From contig OX377202.1 of assembly GCA_947396885.1 (NCBI GenBank), forward strand, positions 61,468,034-61,532,033: a DNA stretch of 64,000 nt. The letters are read 5' to 3'. Shown here one piece after another: positions 56,915 to 64,000 of the stretch; the stretch's first letter is position 1, and each line of letters begins with the position of its first letter. The notes beneath the pieces are model-generated. The model saw nothing but the letters and a program-made list of their open reading frames with translations. It made no database searches and was not told the origin of the DNA. Made by a program: the position numbers and the translations under genes. Origin of the DNA: Heligmosomoides polygyrus polygyrus. Taxonomy: Eukaryota > Nematoda > Chromadorea > Rhabditida > Heligmosomidae.

Positions 56915-57712
56915 TATATATTTTTATTATTTTTTATTTAAAGACGCGAGCTATAGTCACACGTGTAAACATTCAATAAAAATGAAGAGGGTAGAACAGT
57001 TTTATAGAACAGCAGATAATACTCTATTGCAGAAACACATACCATTAAAATACGCCATTAATACATCTCACTTCCTAGGTTACGAGATAGTAAGGTCTTA
57101 AGGACTTGAACAGAGTAACCCAAGACGCGCTCATCGTTGTTCAGTAACGAGTTTAGCCCTTAATGCTCCTGTACATATGTAAGGAAATTTGCCCTAACCC
57201 TGGACCTAGCCATGGGAAATCGCAGTCCGAGCTTTCCTCTTGCGGTTCTAGTCAGCGGAACACCAAAAAAGTCGATTGGTCTTATTGATAGCTTACCAGA
57301 AAGAATTTTGAACAACACCAGAAGATCAGCTTCCGAGAAGTTTCGATCTTTCCGCACCAAAGGGGACTTGAGCGTGCTTCAGCCCAACAGATCGCATTAT
57401 TAGCTTACGTGTAAAGCTGTTTTGAACTCCTTCTAGAAAGTCAATACCTTTCCTCTTGACCGGGTTAAATGCTGTCACTTCACTTTCAACTATGGGACGT
57501 ACATAAGTTTTATATGCTCGCAAATATATTTGGGGATCTCTCGCTCGTAGGACTTTGAATAAGTTGTAGATCCGGTAATTTGCTTTTTTTACAATGCTTC
57601 TGTAGTGGCTATCAAAACTGAGGTCAGCCGATACTATGAAACCTAAGTCTCGCACTTCTTTCACTGGTTTTAAAGGTAAACCGCTTAACTTGTATTGCTA
57701 GTCTATACACTC
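56915..57712 (-). mobile_element. CR1/Jockey-like fragment, C-terminal RT and 3' end
   Basis: On minus from 57712: YKLSGLPLKPVKEVRDLGFI, then KANYRIYNLFKVLRARDP and YVRPIVESEVTAFNPVK, the thumb/C-terminal part of a CR1/Jockey-type reverse transcriptase. After a frame change it continues DLLVLFKILSGKL and GLRFPMARSR to about 57163. The 3' edge is an A/T-rich tail (rich in TTTTATT words on +) at about 56915-56940. 5'-truncated and damaged. The sequence differs enough from the 59-62-kb copy to be a separate family. Confidence 0.75.
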
Positions 57713-58334
57713 GCAATATATATAGTAGGATACCATAGACCGGAACAATGTAGCCATGCAAATATTCTCTTCTAATCAAGAACAAGTAGATTAAAAGGAA
57801 CAATTGGATAAAAAAGGCGTCACTGCCAGGAGTCATAAAAAAGTAGCGTGCCGGTTGACGGAGAACTTCCCGCGTATGACTTAAAAAGGTAGAAGCATTC
57901 CTCTTCAATATTAGGGGCTCAACGCTATCGGACTCTAGCGCTGGTAAGCCGATAAGCCTCGCTGTCCTCCGCTCAAATTAACTAGGAGTAAATTAGTCGA
58001 CAAGAATCAAAGCACACCTCCGCGGCGGAGACGCACATCGACACATTCGGCATACTGCTGCAGTCGTCAATTACTCGCAGCAGAGCACGAATACCTGCTT
58101 ATGGTCAAGACTCCTCGCCTACCTTGCTGCAGCGCTTTACTCGGAATTTCCTCAGATCGTCGAAAGTCTTGAAAGGTACAGCTCACATAGTATTGTCGAC
58201 AGATGAATAGGACATGATGTTTTCATTCATCCTTGACGTTTGCACAGGCTCTCGTTTTTTGTCACTTTCCTTCGAGACATAACTTACCACAATGAGTTTA
58301 ACACTTTGCTTACTCGTCCTCAAGAGGATCTTTT
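57713..58334. other. Unassigned region
   Basis: No gene or element recognised. Confidence 0.45.
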
Positions 58335-58433
58335 GTTGTGATGAAAACTCTTGCGCCAGAAGTATCCTGAACCCGGCACTATACTGATGTCAGAGTCTTG
58401 CTCATAACGACAACACATTGCGTTGGATCAAAC
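58335..58433. mobile_element. Decayed relative of the tRNA-like inverted-repeat element
   Basis: Starts GTTGTGATGAAAACTCTTGCGCCAG and ends TGCGTTGGATCAAAC, the same ends as 52357-52470. The core still shows CTGAACCCGGCA in place of the T arm. Too diverged to fold as a tRNA. Confidence 0.5.
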
Positions 58434-58755
58434 AGAGGGGTACGTCACTGGCAAGTGGTCGTGGGAGGTTTTGATGGAGGAAAGTGATAAGATAAAACTA
58501 ACCATAAAATTTATTTTGTAATGGTAGAAGCTGTATTTGCAACCAACAAGATATTTGAAAAACTGAAACTGCTAGGCGCTCCGCTGTCGGATCATGTCGA
58601 GCAGAGCCCATTTCAGAACTTAGCTTCAGAGAGAAGCTCAATACTGTGGCAGCTCTACGTATTCCGTCTCGAAGACACTTCTTGTCATCTCGTCTAAGCC
58701 CTCCTCGCGTCTTACGCAGGTCCTTCAATAATGCCTTGCTCACCGCACCTGTTAG

Positions 58756-61700
58756 ATATTTATTTATTTATTTATTTATTTATTTATTTGCACTAAAATA
58801 GTGCGCTAATACAGTTAACGAAACACATTGGACACGATGTATCAATAATCGAGAATTACTGAATAGAGTAAAATAAAACCTCAACAGATCAACCTATTGC
58901 ATCCATCTTAACTATGCGATGAGGAAAACCTTCAATCAAGAGTAAAAAGTAGTCTCACACAACAAATGGAATCAGCTTAAAAATCCACGGGTCTGGGGTA
59001 GGGGAACTGAATGAAGACGAGCAGTGGACCGCCAACACTGCAAGTCGCTGGACGAAACGGCTCCGGATACCAGCTTAGTAGGTCCGCCGCCTCCATCAGT
59101 GCCCCTTTGACGGTTGTATAGAAAGGGTAAAGTGAAATTAGATTTTGGATTAAACAGAACAGGAACAATAACAAGGTGTCAAGGAATGCAGAGTCATCAA
59201 GAAACAAATACAGATTCGTAGAGACAACATTACATAGCGAGAGTTATTACAAACAGGAATAAACAAAACAACACAAACTTCACTAAGGTAGGAACGCAAA
59301 CCTATGGATAGTTAGAAACGGGCAAGAATAGAAAATCCTGAGAAAAAAGGAAAAAAAACTTTAAAAAGAAAGAAATGCAAGAGCAGAAATGCAAGAATTT
59401 TCGCGTCTTTCATTTCTACGATATATCGACAATGTGCAAAACTGAGAGCAAGTCAATCTTCTTCAAGTTCTTCCGGAAAATGTGAACGTTCGGAGCTTCT
59501 AGTAGACTTGCAGGCAACATTTGTAGCCAACGTGCACCCCGAAAGAAAATGGAATTGAAGATCTTTTCACGATTTTTCTTCTTGATTTGGAGATAGCGAA
59601 AACAGTAGCTATTTCGGTGACCAAGTGTTGGCAAAAATACCCAGTACTTACTCGCTCTAAGAATTGATTCCCCTTTTAGTACCTTAAAACAGAAAACGAG
59701 ATCATTGAATATGCGCCTGTAGAATAGACTTTTAAGTTTAAAAAGCATAAGCCTTTCCTTATAATTAGGAATTGTACCAGGGTCAGACGAGGACCGTATG
59801 CATCTGATAAACAAAATTTTTGTAAACGTTTTTTGCACCTTTTCAAGCTTGAACTGGAATTTTTTTGTGAAGGGACTCCAAATCTGGCAGCAATATTCCA
59901 ATAATGGTACGACATACGACTTGTATAGGTTAATTAGGATCGAGCTTTTAGTGTTTTTAATATTTCTAAAGATCAAAAACAGAGTAGAAAAAACTTTTCG
60001 TACAATGGTATCTATATGAGTTCCAAAATTTAACTTACGATCCACAACAACTCCTAAATCACGAACCTCAGACACAGAGCTGAGGACGTTGTTGTTGAAA
60101 TTGATCTCCACAATCTCTGAAGTACCTATATGCAAGACAGAGGTTTTGGTGATATTGACTGGTATTTGCCAAGCATCAGCCCACTCCATCATAATTTTGA
60201 CAGATTGATATAAGGCTTGGCATACCTGATCCTTGTTGCCACTGTTATATGCACCGTATATTTTTATGTCGTCAGCATACATTTGTACCTTCACTTGGTT
60301 GCCAACCGACAATCTTGAAGGAAGATCGTAAGTGTATGCAAGGAATAGTACCGGTGAAAGTACGCCTCCCTGGGGCACTCCGCTTTTGCATTCGAAGGAA
60401 CTTGAAAAGGAGTTTCTAACCTTAACGCGCATATGCCTTCCACTCAAATACGAGTGAATCCATCTCAAAAGAGAACCTTGAATGCCAAGTTGGTGAAGCT
60501 TGATGAGAAGCTTTTCGTGGCAGACCCTATCAAAAGCTTTGGACAAGTCGAAGTAAATGATATCAACTGAGTTTCCATTATTTATAGCAAGATTCCAATC
60601 AAAGACAGAATCTGCAAGCTGAGTGGCTGTGGAAGCGCCTACCGTGAAACCATGCTGCTCGGGAGGAATTAACCTGTTTCTATAGAGATGAGCTACTATT
60701 CTATCCCGCACAATTTTTTCCAGTATTTTGACTGGAGCAGGTGTTATACTTATAGGCCTAAAGGAGGAAAGTGAGATGGAATTTGGATTTTTTGGAATAG
60801 CCGTGATAATGGACTCCTTCCAGATCTCGGGAACTTCGCTATACATCAAGGAAACATTAAAAATCATTGAGAGGGGCCTATAAAGGGAGTGCGCACATTT
60901 TTGAGACACAATTTGTGGGATCCCGTCGAAAGTTGCTGACGTAGAGCTTTTCATCCGCTTCATAATTCTTAACACCTCATTGGGCTGTATCACAAAATCA
61001 CATACTCCGTGTATATCGGATCTCTCAGCCGTTTCTGATTGCTCAAGTAAACTACTCAATTCACTTGATATCTCTTCCGATCTTGAAGTGTAAACGGAAG
61101 CAAAATAACTTGCGAGTGCTTCTGCCTTTGGGGATCGTCTTTGTAAAGAACACCGGCGTCATCTTCAAGGACAGGCAACTCTTGGTGAGCTTTCAGCTCA
61201 TATCGCATTAAGGAAAATAGAGCCTTCTTACTACGTGATTTTGAAGAACATCTTTTACGGTATGCTGCAAACCTACTCAAGTGATGATCCAGTTCCTGAC
61301 ACACCTTTCTGTATTGTGGATGGGAAAGAGGATCTTGAATTGTGTTAAAGAGACGTGTTTTTTTTTTGGGCCATTAGATTGGATATTTGCTTCGGATAAT
61401 GTATCACTAAGGACTTTGTTGACTGGAAAGGTACATGCCTGGATAAGCCGGAGTAGATGACACGGCAGAACCTCTTATACAGATCGTCAATGTTTCGATA
61501 ACCTTGAAAGACTGCCCACCAATCCACAGAACCGAAGTAGTTGGCTAAACCCGAATAGTTTGCCTTGATAAAGTTCGGAAGTGGTAAATCCCGCTGCGTC
61601 AACAAGGGCACGTGAACTTCAAAGGCGACTACGTTGTGGTCCGCTGTTGCAAAAGGAGGGAGCACAGAAATGTTGCTTACAATAGGAGATGATGTTAGGA

Positions 61701-62120
61701 TTATGTCAAGAATTGCACCACCTCGAGTAGGTTTGTTTACTTGTTGGGTCAGGCTACAACATTCAAAGAATTCTGTAAACTTTGCAAAATTCTGCCTCCC
61801 AGGCCTTGCACCATGAGCCCAGTCAATATCAAGATTGAAGTCTCCCAATACTAATAGGTGATTGTTCGAAAGACACAGTTCCACTAATGAGTCGATCAGA
61901 GCATCGTCTTCGTTAGTGTTTGAGTTCGGTGGGCGGTACACTAGAACCATTCTAAATGCCACCGAATACGAAGCATCGAAGACGTCAAGGCAGAGAATAT
62001 CAGAACGGAGGCAGGTAGGGATATTAACAGCAGATATTAACAGATATGCCTAACAACAAGGCTCCTTGGTGTGCCTCGCCTAGATAATTAGGGCTTAAAC
62101 TGAATTTGAATAGTATATCA
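58756..62120 (-). mobile_element. CR1/Jockey-like non-LTR retrotransposon, nearly full length
   Basis: 3' end: an (ATTT)n run at 58756-58789 (TAAA-type tail on minus), then an untranslated stretch up to 59415. The ORF with endonuclease and reverse transcriptase extends to at least 62110, where NYLGEAHQGALLLG is still readable as endonuclease-like sequence in another frame. The 5' boundary and target duplications were not found. It is the longest element of this group in the window. An anonymous 76-codon frame in its 3' region (58977-59207) has no motif. Confidence 0.8.
59416..62050 (-). pseudogene. CR1/Jockey-like endonuclease plus reverse transcriptase ORF with frameshifts
   Basis: The endonuclease C-terminal half (61345-61962 and upstream) shows VYRPPNSN, VLGDFNLDIDW and ATADHNVVAFEV, the last carrying the usual DH. 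A shift near the A-run at 61363-61371 moves to frame 61304-61130 (ELDHHLSRFAAYRKR). A second shift near 61125 leads into the 547-codon reverse transcriptase frame 59416-61059, which stays open throughout: LSSFRPIS, YFDLSKAFDRV (about residues 169-179), GVPQGGVLSPVLF, and YADD at 261-264 (60268-60279). The usual C-terminal domain follows, ending in NSIFFRGARW and HIFRKNLKKID. It lacks only a few bases to be one frame, so decay is recent compared with the other copies. Confidence 0.9.
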
Positions 62121-63122
62121 CCGTAGGAGTGGATACTGCACGGACGTATGCTACGGAAGTTCTGGATAGCTTGCTAGCATATTTACTAAATTCTGAGGGC
62201 GCTCCCATACTATAGAGGGGCGTTTTTCTCAAAAACGCCTTCCACGAAAGCGGCTCGACATGGCTTCGCTGGATATCGCCATTGTTTCGAACAGTGAACA
62301 GTGACAGAGGCGTCTAAGATTCCTTATAAATTGCAGCTCTACTTATTAGCTGACTTCATGGAGCGCTACTAATTAGCTTCAAAAAGGGCGACTGCTCATA
62401 AGATGGGCGAACTTTTTCCTTAATCATGAATCCCATTTTGAGGACAAGTTCAAGTAATGGTACAATACGAAAATTGCTAAAGGTCTTGTCCTTGCAGTTT
62501 TTAAGAACTAGACTCTAAAGTTTACTAGTAAATCAGCGGCGCACAGCTGAACTTAATATTTGTTCTAGTTCGTTGTTACACTGCGTATGATCAGTAAATT
62601 AATAGTTCACTTCAGCTGCTGCAGAGAGCCGTTCATCCAAGACATATTCACTCTGTAGAAGGCCTTAAGGTGCGTGCCCTGCATGTAATATAGACATACT
62701 GATAATACTGAATGCTCAATCACCAATCTTCAGGAACCCACGTCGGAATGAGTGTGCTCAAACGCTGACCAGAGGAAGAGAGGCTTTACTTTTACGTGGG
62801 AGGAAGGCAATACTTTCTTATAAGAGCAGCTACAACCTTGATAACTGCAAGGACTAAAGCACTAATAGGGAAGCTGTGAAGAGAAGAGACAGCACCATTA
62901 CTTCTTCATAAGGGCAATCGCACCACTGTCCTATCTAACGTGCGATTGACCTTATGAGGAGGACGCGCGATCGTCGTTGACCAGCATGACATTGTTGTGC
63001 TAGTACCGCCGCCTTGCGACCCGGTTTTCGCTGCTCAGAAACCACCGCAACACTTTAGTTGGTCGAGCGTTCACGCCACTTCCGAATTGCTCGTCACTGA
63101 CAACTGTCGCTCTTCCATCGCG
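62121..63122. other. Unassigned region; possible upstream DNA of the 63.1-kb gene candidate
   Basis: No gene recognised. It could include the 5' end of the CR1/Jockey-like element and the promoter of the candidate gene that follows. No clear TATA or trans-splice acceptor stands out. Confidence 0.4.
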
Positions 63123-63478
63123 ATGATCGCCTCCCTCGTTCTCCTGCTCGTTGGAATCTCACAAGTCGGAGCTGGAGCCGTTGGAGGTAAGTTCCTGGCA
63201 CTACAACCGGTGTCACTCGCAGCACGGTCGTTTCAGAATGCCGGTCCGAGTGCGTTGAGCAGAATCTCTACAAGATTGTCCGGGTGCATTTGCAGGTATC
63301 AGCTGAGGTCCCGCCAGCATAGAGGCAGACCGGCAATTGTCCCTTTCAGGACGACTTTGTGATGGCCGGCATCTGCAGGAACACCTCTGTCTCCTCCGGT
63401 GCTCTCTCTACCGTAATACCTTTCATCTGCAATCGCCACACTGGAATCTGGACGTTGGACACAAATGTGAGAGTTTAA
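63123..63478 (+). CDS. Candidate secreted-protein gene, signal-peptide exon plus uncertain second exon
   Basis: An ATG at 63123 opens MIASLVLLLVGISQVGAGAV, a textbook signal peptide, ending at a consensus donor GGAG|GTAAGTTCC (63186/63187, phase 1). A perfect nematode acceptor, CCCTTTCAG, ends at 63349. In the phase set by the donor, exon 2 reads a cysteine-containing chain (GRLCDGRHLQEHLCLLRC...) to a TAA near 63520. The alternative frame at the same acceptor, DDFVMAGICRNTSV to a TAA at 63476-63478, looks more protein-like but is out of phase. Another acceptor (TTTGCAG at 63295) leads to an early stop. So exon 1 is fairly convincing, while exon 2 and the product are unresolved. No family recognised. 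Confidence 0.4.
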
Positions 63479-64000
63479 CAAGCTTCACTCTTTGCTACAC
63501 CCAAAAGATCTTTTAAAAGCGAAAGGCAAACTGACAGTGTGCTGCTACACGAGCCAAGAATATACATAGGCTGTAGCGTGTAGTTTTGAATGTCAGTGTT
63601 TCTTTCCCTTTGTTTCGGGCGGAAGTGAGATGGGCCTGTTTTGCGAATAACTAGTTTCAAATTCACCATTCAAATGCTATAAGTGCTTCACCTTGATAGC
63701 TGCCACAACTGAAACACCTAAGAGTCACGAACGATCGAGCTATACAGAAATAGAACCCCGAATTTATTGAGGCTTAGCATTCTCTCCGAGTATGTATGTG
63801 AAAGCGTAGAGTATCATGTGTGTATTCGTGACAACTGACTAAGTATGAGATCCTGTATTTCCTCATGCTACTGTGTCTGACCTCTTCTCTATTTCTTAAA
63901 CGATCTACAGCTTGTTTGATATTATGCAATCGGCTAATCAACGGATAATTATCGAGGGAAAGGCTCAAATTGATTAAACGAGGTGAGAATGTTTGTCGCA
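63479..64000. other. Unassigned region
   Basis: No gene or element recognised. Further exons of the 63.1-kb candidate could lie here or beyond the window edge. Confidence 0.45.

Noticed and set aside
1..64000. CRISPR array, bacterial operons, rRNA genes, spliced-leader RNA gene
   Set aside because: No regularly spaced repeats with unique spacers, no co-directional gene strings, no rRNA-like or SL1-like sequence seen on either strand.

Overview
The window looks like repeat-dominated nuclear DNA of a strongylid nematode, most likely a hookworm (Ancylostoma/Necator type). Four things point that way: non-LTR retrotransposon fragments of the RTE type common in hookworms, an almost perfect mariner of the size and kind described as 'bandit' in Ancylostoma, a tRNA-derived SINE in many copies, and nematode-style splice sites (TTTTCAG/GTAAGT). 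There is no sign of operons, bacterial genes, rRNA or CRISPR. The species call is inference from memory of these families.

Layout. 1-7.2 kb is mostly unassigned, with one candidate two-exon gene for a small secreted peptide (4220-4706). 7.2-17.2 kb holds two related composite elements. Each has inverted arms and a CAATACCG tip next to TA, and each encloses a copy of the same AT-rich repeat. One copy carries a SINE flanked by a 15-bp target duplication; the other keeps the empty site and instead has a CR1/Jockey-like fragment. 17-25.5 kb has more SINEs, two fold-back (palindromic) elements and a TTCGAA satellite. 25.5-29.5 kb has no gene I recognise. 29.5-31.2 kb is a broken RTE copy with small inverted-repeat elements in its gap. 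32-32.3 kb is an internally deleted RTE copy, and 33.3-36.5 kb is a full-length RTE copy with target duplications but three disabling lesions. 36.96-38.24 kb is an intact mariner. 40.6-42.6 kb holds a Penelope-like remnant and an RTE endonuclease with its 5' leader. 45.4-47.3 kb holds a complex palindrome, a TTAC microsatellite and a Harbinger-like MITE.

47.4-56.3 kb appears to be a single 8.9-kb TA-flanked element with near-identical 1.22-kb terminal inverted repeats. It splits an RTE reverse transcriptase exactly in two. Its core is packed with nested SINEs, a wrecked mariner, a tRNA-like element, half of a fold-back element and tandem repeats. 56.9-62.1 kb carries two CR1/Jockey-like elements, one with a 547-codon open reverse transcriptase. 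Near the right end (63.1 kb) is a candidate signal-peptide exon with a consensus donor site.

The coding capacity that can be recognised belongs almost entirely to transposable elements. Only the mariner transposase is intact from start to stop. Host genes are at most two short candidates, both resting on splice signals and signal peptides rather than on recognised families.
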